From Amycolatopsis deserti (lineage in GTDB: Bacteria > Actinomycetota > Actinomycetes > Mycobacteriales > Pseudonocardiaceae): a DNA stretch of 64,000 nucleotides. The number at the start of each line of letters is the position of its first letter. The stretch's first letter is position 1. The notes beneath the pieces are model-generated. The model had not been told where the DNA came from, ran no database searches, and saw only the letters and a program-made list of their open reading frames with translations. The stretch is taken from NCBI RefSeq assembly GCF_014653945.1, contig NZ_BNAU01000007.1, positions 310,001 to 374,000 on the forward strand, written 5' to 3'. Positions 26,226 to 34,249 of this stretch are shown here, piece by piece. A program made the position numbers and the translations under genes.

Positions 26226-27287
26226 ATGCGCATCACCGCGGCGGACGTGCCCGCTCTCGAACGGGGCGTCGCGCTGCTCGGGTCGGGCGGGGGCGGCGAC
26301 ACGATGACGGCCGCGGCGCTGCTGCGTCAGCTCGTCACCCACGGCCGCGAACCCGACGTGCCCGCGGCGCTGGATCCGGCGACGCTCGTGATGCCGGTCG
26401 GGATCGTCGGCGCGACCGCCGCGTTCACCGAGAAACTGCCCAGCGGCTCGGAGTTCGCGACCGCGGTGGCGGCGATCGAACGCTGGACCGGCACACCCGC
26501 GGGGGCGCTGGTGTCGATCGAGATCGGCGGGCTGAACGGGCTGATGCCGCTGGTGGCCGCCGTCGAGCTGGGCCTGCCGTGCGCCGACGCGGACCTGTCC
26601 GGGCGCGGGCTGCCGCGGCTGGACCAACTGTCCATCGCCGCGACCGGCCGCGGGCTGGCGCCGGCCGCGCTCGCCGAACCGGGTGGTCAGGTGCTGGTGC
26701 TGGCGGCCGGTTCGGACGAGTCGGTCGAGCGCGGCGCCCGCGCGTTCCTCGCCAGTTCCGGCGGCTGGGCGGCGATGGCGTTCGCCCCGGTGCCCGCGGG
26801 GGACCTGCCCGGGTGCGCGGTGATGGGCAGCGTCACCGGCGCGCTCGAACTGGGGCGGCGGGTGCTCGCGGCCGGGGAGAGCCCCGAGCCGGACCGGCTC
26901 GCCGAAGCGTCCGGCGGGCAGGTGCTCGCGATGGGGCGGGTGCTCGAGGTGTCCCGGCACATCGGGCCCGGGCAGCACGGACGCGCCGGCTTCGGCCGCG
27001 GCAGCGCGACCCTGACCGACCACCGCACCGGCGCGCTGCTGCGGCTGGAGATGGAGAACGAGTACCTGCTGGCCCTGCGCGACGGGCAGCCGGTGGCGTC
27101 CACCCCTGACGTGCTCGCCGTGGTCGACCACCGCACCGGCGTCCCGGTGCCGTGCGACGCGATCCGCGCCGGGATCGAGGTCGACGTGCTGCGGCTGGCC
27201 GCGGCGCCGTTCTGGACCGATCCGCGGCGGCTGCCGGTGCTGCGGCCGCGCGCGTACGGCATCGACTCGGATCCGGTGCTCGCATGA
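26226..27287 (+). CDS. DUF917 family protein, divergent copy 3
   Basis: This 353-residue DUF917 member has the N-terminal LLGSGGGGDTMTAAALL and IEIGGLNGL. The GMGRAFPEL motif of copies 1 and 2 is replaced by LSGRGLPRL, so it is a distinct branch. ATG 26226 has AAGG five bases ahead; ATG 26214 is an in-frame alternative. It overlaps the PucR gene by ATGA, so regulator and enzyme are made together. It may handle a different substrate or act as a sensor component. Confidence 0.82.
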   Translation: MRITAADVPALERGVALLGSGGGGDTMTAAALLRQLVTHGREPDVPAALDPATLVMPVGIVGATAAFTEKLPSGSEFATAVAAIERWTGTPAGALVSIEIGGLNGLMPLVAAVELGLPCADADLSGRGLPRLDQLSIAATGRGLAPAALAEPGGQVLVLAAGSDESVERGARAFLASSGGWAAMAFAPVPAGDLPGCAVMGSVTGALELGRRVLAAGESPEPDRLAEASGGQVLAMGRVLEVSRHIGPGQHGRAGFGRGSATLTDHRTGALLRLEMENEYLLALRDGQPVASTPDVLAVVDHRTGVPVPCDAIRAGIEVDVLRLAAAPFWTDPRRLPVLRPRAYGIDSDPVLA

Positions 27288-28777
27288 TCCTGCGTCGGTT
27301 GCTGGCGCTGCCGTCGTGGGCCGGGGTCCGGGTGGCGGCGGGCGGGTCCGGACTGGACCGTCCACTGGAGACGGTCCGGGCGACGCTGGACGCCGGGGAC
27401 AGCCCGGCGGCCGGTGAGCTGCTGGTGCTGGCGCGCGAGCTGCGGGGCACGGACTGGCAGATCGACGCGCTCCTGCGGCGCGGGGCGGACAGCGGCGCGG
27501 CGGGCCTGCTCCTGCCCGAGGTCGAACCGCTGACCGCGACCCGGCTGCTGGCCGACCGGCTCGCGATGCCGCTGCTGGTGACGGCGGAGCGCCCGCTGGA
27601 CCTGCTCGTCGAGGCCCGGCTGATGCTCGCCGCGCCCGAGCTGGACCGCGCGAACCTGGTGCTCGCCACGCACCGCGCGCTCGGCGAACGGCTGCGCTCG
27701 CCGGAGGAGGTGGTGTCCGCGCTGCGCGGGCTGCTGCGGTCGCCGGTGGCGTTGCTGGACGACCGGGGCGAGCCGGTGGCGGGCGAGCTGGCGTCGGCCG
27801 GGCGTATCCGGGTTGGTGAGCCGGTGCCGCAGCGGGTGGACCTCGACGACGGGGTGTTGCTGGCGCACCCGGCGCTGCTGGCCGGCCCGGTGCTGTGGGT
27901 GGCTGCCGAGCTGACCGGGGCCGAGGCGGCGCGGGCGGACGTGGTGCCGCCGGCCCTGGCGGTCGCGGCGGGCGCGGTGCAGCGGTGGCTGCTGGCGAAC
28001 CGGCTGGAGCTGGAACGGGACGCGCGGTCGCGCACCGCGTTGCTCGGCGACCTGCTGCGGCTGGACGCGGAGCCGGGCGCGGACCTGCGCCGCCGGGCGG
28101 CCGACGCGGGGTGGCGGCTGGGCGGCTGGCACGTCGGGTTGCGCATCGGCGTGGCGTCCAGTGTGGACACGGTGGCGCGGACGACCGAGGTGGTGCGCGC
28201 GCTGCGGGCGGAGCAGATCACGGCGGTGGTCGTCGAGCACGGCGACGGCTGGACCGGGTGGGTGACGTTCGACCAGGAGCCGACGGCCCAGCGGGTGCGC
28301 ACGCTGGCGGCGCGGCTGCGGGCGGCGCACAAGACGCTGCGGCGCACGCTCGGTTCGCACCTCGGGGTCGGCCGCCCGCACCCGCGCCCGGACGGCCTGG
28401 CCGCGACGATCGCCGAGGCGACCGATGCCGCCCGGCTGGCCGCGACCCGGCCGGAGTCGGGGCACTTCCTGCACGTGGACCAGCTGGGGATGGCGCAGCT
28501 GCTGCTGGAGTGGACGCGGACGGACACGTTCGAGCCCGCGGCCCGCGCGCTGGTCGCCCCGCTGCGCAACGCGCCCGGCGACCTGGTGCGGACGCTCGCG
28601 GCGTACCTGGACGCGGAGTCCTCGATCGCCGAGACGGCCGCGGTGCTGGGGGTGCACCGCAACACGGTCGCCGCGCGGATCGCCCGGATCGAGCAGCTGC
28701 TGGGCGTGGACCTCTCCCGCCCGGACGACCGCTTGGCCCTGCACCTGGCCTCGAGAGCCATCACCCTCGGCGACTGA
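27284..28777 (+). CDS. PucR family transcriptional regulator
   Basis: This 497-residue PucR-type regulator has an N-terminal sensory PucR domain (about residues 1-120) and a central GGDEF-like/CdaR region. The C-terminal HTH_30 domain (about 430-490) carries YLDAESSIAETAAVLGVHRNTVAARI. PucR proteins control purine and allantoin-type catabolism. Here the coupled start (ATGA with the third DUF917) and the nearby permease/HyuA operon make it the likely controller of the whole cluster. A 9-bp hairpin at 28804-28828 follows. Confidence 0.9.
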   Translation: MILRRLLALPSWAGVRVAAGGSGLDRPLETVRATLDAGDSPAAGELLVLARELRGTDWQIDALLRRGADSGAAGLLLPEVEPLTATRLLADRLAMPLLVTAERPLDLLVEARLMLAAPELDRANLVLATHRALGERLRSPEEVVSALRGLLRSPVALLDDRGEPVAGELASAGRIRVGEPVPQRVDLDDGVLLAHPALLAGPVLWVAAELTGAEAARADVVPPALAVAAGAVQRWLLANRLELERDARSRTALLGDLLRLDAEPGADLRRRAADAGWRLGGWHVGLRIGVASSVDTVARTTEVVRALRAEQITAVVVEHGDGWTGWVTFDQEPTAQRVRTLAARLRAAHKTLRRTLGSHLGVGRPHPRPDGLAATIAEATDAARLAATRPESGHFLHVDQLGMAQLLLEWTRTDTFEPAARALVAPLRNAPGDLVRTLAAYLDAESSIAETAAVLGVHRNTVAARIARIEQLLGVDLSRPDDRLALHLASRAITLGD

Positions 28778-28803
28778 ACGCGGAACGCGCCCGCAGGAAG
28801 GTG

Positions 28804-28828
28804 GAACTCGCGCACCGGCCGCGAGTTC
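28804..28828. terminator. Hairpin terminator between converging genes
   Basis: The inverted repeat GAACTCGCG-N7-CGCGAGTTC lies between the PucR and MarR stops. A shared terminator for converging transcripts is the simple reading. Confidence 0.6.
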
Positions 28829-28844
28829 TGCGCTCGCAGACCGG

Positions 28845-29249
28845 TCAGCCGGCGGTGAGCTTCGCCAGGAGGCGGTCCAGCTGGGCCAGCTCGTCGGCGT
28901 CCAGGGCGGCCAGCGACGGCGGCGGCTCCTTGAGGATCCGCTCCGCCGTGGTCGCCGCCTCCGCGCCCGCCGCCGTCACCGCCACCAGCTTGCGTCGCCG
29001 GTCCTGCGGGTGCACCGTCCGCGACACCAGCCCGCGCTGCTCCAGGTCGTCCACCACCAGCGTCACGTACGGGCGGTCGGTGTTCAGCCGCTCCGCCAGG
29101 TCCGCCAGCGTCAGCGGCCCGGACGCCAGCCGCCGCAGGGCCTTGATCTTGATGAAGCTCATCCCGAGCGCCTCGGTGACCGCCTTGCGCCGGTCGTGCC
29201 GGCCCAGCACGTCCTGCATCCGCTCCCACACGCGCTCCGCCGCGCTCAC
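28845..29249 (-). CDS. MarR family transcriptional regulator
   Basis: This 134-residue winged-helix protein has a recognition region TLADLAERLNTDRPYVTLVV and a wing with HPQDRRRKLVAVT. MarR proteins repress drug-efflux genes and release DNA when they bind phenolic ligands. The GTG start at 29249 overlaps the stop of the DHA2 exporter gene (GTGA), with GGGAG upstream, so exporter and regulator form one operon. The likely operator lies in front of the exporter at 30693-30725. Confidence 0.88.
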   Translation of the reverse strand: MSAAERVWERMQDVLGRHDRRKAVTEALGMSFIKIKALRRLASGPLTLADLAERLNTDRPYVTLVVDDLEQRGLVSRTVHPQDRRRKLVAVTAAGAEAATTAERILKEPPPSLAALDADELAQLDRLLAKLTAG

Positions 29250-30679
29250 GTCCGCGCTCCCGCCGGCTCGTCGAACAGCACCGTCGCCCGCCGGGCCGTC
29301 GCCTTCGCCCAGCCGCCCGTCGTCAGGACGCCCAGCGCCATCACCACCACGCCGCATCCGGCCATGATCCACCACGCGAGGTGGCTCGCCGCCGGGAAGC
29401 CGGTCGTGAACCCGCCGGAGATGTGCGACGTGACCACCGCGCCCAGCACGGCGACCCCGAGCGACGCCCCGACCTGACGGCTCGTCGACGCCACCGCCGC
29501 GGCCACGCCGGCCTGCGCGCGCGGCATCCCGGACACCGCGGTGTTCGTGATCGGCGGGTTGAGCATCCCGAACCCGGCACCGAACACCACGTAGGCCACC
29601 ACCAGCCAGCCGATCCCGGTCTGCGCGCCGAGCCGGGTCAGCAGCACCCCGCTCACCGCCAGCCCCAGTCCCCCGGCCACCAGCGGGATCCGCGAGCCGC
29701 GCGCGGCGACCACCCGTCCGGACAGCGGCGCGAGCGCGAAGATCGCCAGCGCGCTGGGCAGCGTCAGCAGACCCGCGTGCAGCGGCGTGAACCCGCGGAC
29801 GTTCTGCAGGTACAGCGCGTTCAGGAAGAGGAACCCGCTCAGCCCGGCGAACCCGCACACCGCGATCACCGTCGCCCCGGAGAACGGCACGCTCGCGAAG
29901 AACCGGGGGTCGAGCAACGGTTCCGCCCGACGCCGCTCGTAGGCGACGAGCCCGATCCCGGCGGCCACCGCCACCGCGAAGCACCCGAGCGTCGGCCCGG
30001 ACACCCAGCCGTGGTGCGGCCCCTCGATGATCCCGTAGGTCAGGCTCGCCAGCGCCACGACGGCGAGCAGCTGCCCCACCGGATCGAGCCGCCGCGCCCG
30101 CGGCGCCTTCGACTCCGGCACGAACAACGCGGTCAGCACCAGTGCGGCGATCCCGACCGGGATGTTGATCCAGAAGATCGACCGCCACCCGACGGCGTCC
30201 ACCAGCACGCCGCCGACCACCGGGCCCAGCGCCATGCTCAGCCCGACGACCGCGCCCCAGATCCCGATCGCCCGCGCCCGTTCACGCGCGTCGGTGAACG
30301 TGTTCGTGATGATCGACATGGCGACCGGGTTCAGCATGCTCCCGCCGACCGCCTGCAGCATGCGGAACACGATCAGCAGCCCGATGTTCGGCGCCACGCT
30401 GCACAGCAGGGACCCCAGCGTGAACAGCACCAGCCCGGTCTGGAACGTGCGCCGCCGCCCGATCCGGTCGGCGGTCGACCCGGACAGCATCAACAGGCTG
30501 GCCAGCACGAGCGTGTACGCGTCGATCGTCCACTGCAGACTCGACACGCTCGCGGCGAACTCGCGCTCGATCGACGGGAGCGCGAGGTTCACGATGGTCG
30601 TGTCCATCGCGACGACGAAGAGGCTCAGGCAGCAGATCGCCAGCACGAGGAGACGACGGCGGTGGGACAGTTCCGGCAC
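29246..30679 (-). CDS. DHA2 family drug/proton antiporter (MFS, 14 TM)
   Basis: This 477-residue transporter of the EmrB/QacA branch has about fourteen membrane spans. The motif-1 acidic residue lies in the first helix (VVAMDTTIVNLALP), the loop motif is GSTADRIGRRR, and motif C is GLSMALGPVVGG. Such pumps export hydrophobic drugs against a proton gradient. I take GTG 30679 (VPELSHRRR) as start because the longer frame to 30745 reads through the promoter palindromes. The MarR partner overlaps its 3' end. The pumped compound is unknown. Confidence 0.88.
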   Translation of the reverse strand: MPELSHRRRLLVLAICCLSLFVVAMDTTIVNLALPSIEREFAASVSSLQWTIDAYTLVLASLLMLSGSTADRIGRRRTFQTGLVLFTLGSLLCSVAPNIGLLIVFRMLQAVGGSMLNPVAMSIITNTFTDARERARAIGIWGAVVGLSMALGPVVGGVLVDAVGWRSIFWINIPVGIAALVLTALFVPESKAPRARRLDPVGQLLAVVALASLTYGIIEGPHHGWVSGPTLGCFAVAVAAGIGLVAYERRRAEPLLDPRFFASVPFSGATVIAVCGFAGLSGFLFLNALYLQNVRGFTPLHAGLLTLPSALAIFALAPLSGRVVAARGSRIPLVAGGLGLAVSGVLLTRLGAQTGIGWLVVAYVVFGAGFGMLNPPITNTAVSGMPRAQAGVAAAVASTSRQVGASLGVAVLGAVVTSHISGGFTTGFPAASHLAWWIMAGCGVVVMALGVLTTGGWAKATARRATVLFDEPAGART

Positions 30680-30692
30680 GCGCACCCCAAAC

Positions 30693-30725
30693 GTTGTAGT
30701 CCTATAACAGTTAGCACTGTACAAC
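30693..30725. promoter_or_regulatory. MarR-type operator region
   Basis: AT-rich overlapping dyads lie directly before the exporter start: GTTGTA-N4-TATAAC (30693-30708, one mismatch), ACAGT-N4-ACTGT (30707-30720) and outer arms GTTGTA/TACAAC (30693-30698 with 30720-30725). MarR dimers bind such short palindromes over the core promoter. Confidence 0.55.
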
Positions 30726-30771
30726 TCTCTGGCCTGCGCGACCACTGTGACGTCCGACGCCTCTGGACTTC

Positions 30772-30786
30772 AATCATCCAATGATT
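30772..30786. promoter_or_regulatory. Palindromic operator before the sugar-acid dehydratase
   Basis: A perfect palindrome AATCAT-CCA-ATGATT lies 44 bp before the GTG of the IlvD/Edd gene. Its size and odd spacing fit a GntR/FadR-type regulator, but none is adjacent in this window, so the binding protein must be encoded elsewhere. Confidence 0.5.
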
Positions 30787-30829
30787 TAACGTTCGGATCG
30801 CATCGCACTCGACGGAGAGGAACAAGTTC

Positions 30830-32554
30830 GTGACGGGGCAGAGGCGCAGCACGGCGTGGTTCGGGGCGACCGGACGCGCGGGGATGATCTACCGCTCCTG
30901 GATGCGCAACCAGGGCTTCGGGGCCGAGGTCTTCGACGGCAGGCCGGTGATCGGCATCGCGACCAGCGCGTCGGAGCTGGCGCCGTGCAACGCCCACCTG
31001 ACCCGCGTCGCGGAGGCGGTCAAGCGCGGGGTGTGGCAGGCGGGCGGGTTCCCGCTGGAGTTCCCGACGATGGCGACCGGCGAGACGCTGATGCGCCCGA
31101 CCGCGATGCTCTACCGCAACCTGATGGCGATGGAGGTCGAGGAGCTCATCCGCGCCAACCCGCTGGACGGGGTGGTGCTGCTGTCCGGCTGCGACAAGAC
31201 GACCCCGGCGATGCTGATGGCCGCGGCGAGCGTGGACCTGCCCGCGGTGATGGTCACCGGCGGCCCGATGCTCAACGGCAAGTACCGCGGCACCGACGTC
31301 GGGTCCGGCACGCACGTGTGGAAGTTCGAGGAGGAGCTCAAGGCCGGGCGGATGACCCAGGAGGAGTGCTTCTTCGCCGAGGGCTGCATGGCCCGCTCGA
31401 ACGGGCACTGCATGACGATGGGCACCGCGTCGACGATGGCGTGCATGGCCGAGGCGCTGGGCATGCAGCTGCCCGGCTCGGCGACCTGGCCCGCGGTGGA
31501 CGCGCGCCGGTTCGAGATCGCGCAGTCGGCCGGGAAGCGGATCGTCGAGATGGTCGAGGAGGACCTGCGGCCGTCGCGGATCCTCACGCGTGAGGCGTTC
31601 GAGAACGCGATCCGCGTCAACGCCGCGATCGGCGGGTCGACGAACGCGATCGTCCACCTGCTCGCGATCGCCGGGCGCGCCGAGGTCGACTTGTCGCTCG
31701 ACGACTTCGACACGCTCATCCGCGAGATCCCGACCCTGGTGAACCTGATGCCGTCGGGCAAGTACCTGATGGAGGACTTCTGCTACGCCGGCGGCCTGCC
31801 GGTGGTGATGCGCCAGCTCGCCGAGGCCGGGCTGCTGCACGGCGAGAGCGTGACCGCCACCGGCAACGCGGTCGGCGAGAACGTGGCCGGGGCGGAGAAC
31901 TTCAACACCGACGTGATCACCACGGTCGAGGAGCCGTTCCAGCCGGCCGGCAGCGGCACCGCGGTGCTGCGCGGCAACCTGTGCCCGGGCGGCGCGGTGA
32001 TCAAGCAGTCGGCCGCGTCGGCGCACCTGCTCAAGCACCAGGGGCGGGCGCTGGTGTTCGACACGGTCGAGGACTACCACGCCGTCGCCGACGACCCGGA
32101 CCTCGACGTGGACGAGACGACCGTCCTGGTGATCCGCGGCGCCGGGCCGAAGGGCTATCCGGGCATGCCGGAGGTCTCGAACGTGGCGTTGCCGGCGAAG
32201 CTGCTGAAGGCGGGCGTCACGGACATGGTGCGGATCTGCGACGGGCGGATGAGCGGCACCAGCTACGGCACGGTGGTGCTGCACGTGACGCCGGAGTCCG
32301 CGGTGGGCGGCCCGCTGGCGCTGGTGCGGACCGGCGACCTGATCACGCTGGACGTGGCGGCGCGGACGCTGAACGTCGAGGTGTCCGACGAGGAACTGGC
32401 CGCGCGGCGGGCGTCCTGGCAGGCGCCGGAGTCGCCGTACAAGAGCGGGTACACCTGGCTCTACACGCAGCACGTGCTGCAGGCCGACGAGGGCGCGGAC
32501 TTCGACTTCCTGCGCGGCTCCCGGGGCCACAAGGTGCCGCGCGATTCGCACTAG
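30830..32554 (+). CDS. IlvD/Edd family dehydratase (sugar-acid dehydratase type)
   Basis: This 574-residue member of the dihydroxy-acid/6-phosphogluconate dehydratase superfamily holds an iron-sulfur cluster and Mg2+. Cluster cysteines are visible in ELAPCNAHL, SGCDKTTP and EGCMARSNGHC. The length and these motifs fit the group acting on sugar acids such as arabonate or xylonate rather than valine synthesis. No other branched-chain amino-acid gene is near. GTG 30830 has GAGAGG about ten bases ahead. A palindromic operator lies upstream. The exact sugar acid cannot be told. Confidence 0.85.
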   Translation: MTGQRRSTAWFGATGRAGMIYRSWMRNQGFGAEVFDGRPVIGIATSASELAPCNAHLTRVAEAVKRGVWQAGGFPLEFPTMATGETLMRPTAMLYRNLMAMEVEELIRANPLDGVVLLSGCDKTTPAMLMAAASVDLPAVMVTGGPMLNGKYRGTDVGSGTHVWKFEEELKAGRMTQEECFFAEGCMARSNGHCMTMGTASTMACMAEALGMQLPGSATWPAVDARRFEIAQSAGKRIVEMVEEDLRPSRILTREAFENAIRVNAAIGGSTNAIVHLLAIAGRAEVDLSLDDFDTLIREIPTLVNLMPSGKYLMEDFCYAGGLPVVMRQLAEAGLLHGESVTATGNAVGENVAGAENFNTDVITTVEEPFQPAGSGTAVLRGNLCPGGAVIKQSAASAHLLKHQGRALVFDTVEDYHAVADDPDLDVDETTVLVIRGAGPKGYPGMPEVSNVALPAKLLKAGVTDMVRICDGRMSGTSYGTVVLHVTPESAVGGPLALVRTGDLITLDVAARTLNVEVSDEELAARRASWQAPESPYKSGYTWLYTQHVLQADEGADFDFLRGSRGHKVPRDSH

Positions 32555-32599
32555 AGATGTCCTTGGCCGGGACATTGGTAACTGCGGGTCGGTGTGACG

Positions 32600-32957
32600 T
32601 GGCAGAGCCTCCGGTCCCGGCGTGGTTCGTCCAGGACCACGCTCGACCGGCGGCTCTCGTTGATCTTCAGCTTGTCGATCCTGCGTCGTAGCTGGCCACC
32701 TGCGCGCGGAGTGCGGTCAGGTCCTGCAGCTGCCAGTGCAGCCGGTTGATCGTGCGGGTGCGCTCGGCCAGGTCCTCGATCGGGTCGGACTTGCCCCGAG
32801 TACGGGCCGAGGAACGCGCTCGGGCCATCAGTTTGGGCGGCACGGGCACCACGTTCTGGCCTGCGGTCACCAGCATCCGCGACACCGCTCCGGCGACGTG
32901 CCGGCAGTCCTCGACGGCGACGGCGGTGTGGTTGCCAGCCGACTGCCACCAACCTGA
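32600..32957 (-). pseudogene. IS110-family transposase relic
   Basis: Minus-strand fragments recall an IS110 (RuvC-like DEDD) transposase. First comes AVAVEDCRHVAGAV, then VVPVPPKLMARARSSARTRGKSDPIE, then directly RTRTINRLHWQL. In intact elements about 60-80 residues separate the last two parts, so an internal deletion is present. The catalytic C-terminal half is absent and stops interrupt the frame at 32667. It fills the gap between the dehydratase and LysR genes and is surely inactive. Confidence 0.7.
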
Positions 32958-32970
32958 CGGCCAAGTACGA

Positions 32971-33846
32971 CTAGACCGCTTCCACGCAGCAGGCCACGAA
33001 GTCGGCGACGACCGGGTTGTCGTCGCCGGCCGGGTGCCAGGCGATGCCGACCCGGGTCGGGCTGAGGCCGCGCACCGGGCGGTAGACGATGCCGGGGCGG
33101 GCGTAGAAGCGTGCGGCGGATTCGGGGGCGAGCGCGATGCCGTAACCGTTGGCGATCGCGCTCAGCCACTCGTCCGGCTGGTCCGTGACGGCCCCGATGC
33201 GCGGCTCGCCGTCGCGTTCGTCCGCCCCGAGCCAGTGGTCACGCCACCAGCCGGTCTCGGCCGGGGCGGCGACGAACGGCTCGTCCCACAGCTCGCGGAA
33301 GGCGATCTCGTCGCGTCCGGCGAGCGGGTGCGACGCGGGCAGCGCGACCCAGCGCGGTTCGCTGAACAGTTCCCGCACCCGGAACGCGTCCTGCCCGGGG
33401 AACGGGAGCCGGACCAGTGCGGCGTCGACGTCGGCGCCGGCCAGCCCGGCGGTCGGGTCCGACCAGGCGGCCTGGCGCATGTCGACCCGCCAGCCCGGGC
33501 GACGGCGGCCGAACGCGGCGATGATGGCCGGCGTCGCCTCGTTCGCGGCGCTGGCCAGGAAGCCGACGCGCAGCACCCGGCCGCCGGCGGCGCGGGTTTC
33601 CCGGCAGGCCCGGTCCCACCCGTCGAGCAGGGCGGGCACCCGGTCCGCGAGCACCCGGCCGGCGTCCGTGAGCGCCATGCCGTGGCGGGAGCGGGTGAAC
33701 AGCGTGGTGCCGAGCTGCGCTTCGAGCTGCTTGATCTGCTTGGTGAGCGCGGGCTGGGACACGAAGAGGCGCTCCGCCGCGCGCGTGAGGTGGCCCTCCT
33801 CGGCGACGGCGGCGAAGTAGCGGAGCAGGCGCGTGTCCACATCCAT
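32971..33846 (-). CDS. LysR family transcriptional regulator
   Basis: This 291-residue regulator has the standard LysR head (about residues 1-60, with HLTRAAERLFVSQPALTKQIKQLE) and a periplasmic-binding-protein-like effector domain. It is divergent from a small DoxX-like membrane gene, 61 bp away, its probable target. Start ATG 33846 fits family N-termini. The effector is unknown. Confidence 0.9.
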   Translation of the reverse strand: MDVDTRLLRYFAAVAEEGHLTRAAERLFVSQPALTKQIKQLEAQLGTTLFTRSRHGMALTDAGRVLADRVPALLDGWDRACRETRAAGGRVLRVGFLASAANEATPAIIAAFGRRRPGWRVDMRQAAWSDPTAGLAGADVDAALVRLPFPGQDAFRVRELFSEPRWVALPASHPLAGRDEIAFRELWDEPFVAAPAETGWWRDHWLGADERDGEPRIGAVTDQPDEWLSAIANGYGIALAPESAARFYARPGIVYRPVRGLSPTRVGIAWHPAGDDNPVVADFVACCVEAV

Positions 33847-33907
33847 GCGACCAGGTTATGGAAGCGGGTATTGGACGTCGCCGCCTCGCCCGCCCGAGGC
33901 TGGTGGC

Positions 33908-34249
33908 ATGGAAGCCATTCGGGTCATCGTGGTCGGGCTGACCATCGTGCTCAACGCCGGTATCGCGGCCGCGGACTTCGCGCGGGCCGAGTTCGTGCTG
34001 GCCAACTCGGCGGCCGTGGACGTACCGCCGTCCTGGCTGCCGTTCCTGGGGACGCTGAAGGCGGCCGGTGCCGCGGGTCTGCTGCTCGGCCTGCTGGGGG
34101 TGGAGTGGCTCGGCATCGCGGCGGCGGCTGGGCTGGTGCTGTTCTACCTCGGGGCGCTGGCCGCGCACGTGCGGGCGCGGGAGCTGGGGACGATGTACTT
34201 CCCGGGGCTGTTCTTCGCGCTGGCGGTGGGCAGCCTCGAGCTCAGGTGA
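33908..34249 (+). CDS. DoxX-like four-helix membrane protein
   Basis: This 113-residue protein has four predicted membrane helices and resembles DoxX-like family members (WLPFLGTLKAAGAAGLLLGL in the middle). Such proteins are poorly understood; some associate with redox enzymes. The start is ATG 33908. It is divergent from a LysR regulator and overlaps the converging citrate synthase-like gene by 8 bp. Confidence 0.75.
   Translation: MEAIRVIVVGLTIVLNAGIAAADFARAEFVLANSAAVDVPPSWLPFLGTLKAAGAAGLLLGLLGVEWLGIAAAAGLVLFYLGALAAHVRARELGTMYFPGLFFALAVGSLELR

Noticed and set aside
18744-28777. Ergothioneine degradation pathway
   Set aside because: DUF917 hints at thiohydantoin chemistry, but no ergothionase (histidase-like lyase) or urocanate-type reductase is present.
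30830-32554. ilvD of branched-chain amino-acid synthesis
   Set aside because: The motifs fit the sugar-acid group better and no ilv or leu genes are adjacent.
30770-32575. 601-residue minus-strand frame across the IlvD/Edd gene
   Set aside because: It is the antisense shadow of a well-supported dehydratase with iron-sulfur cysteines.
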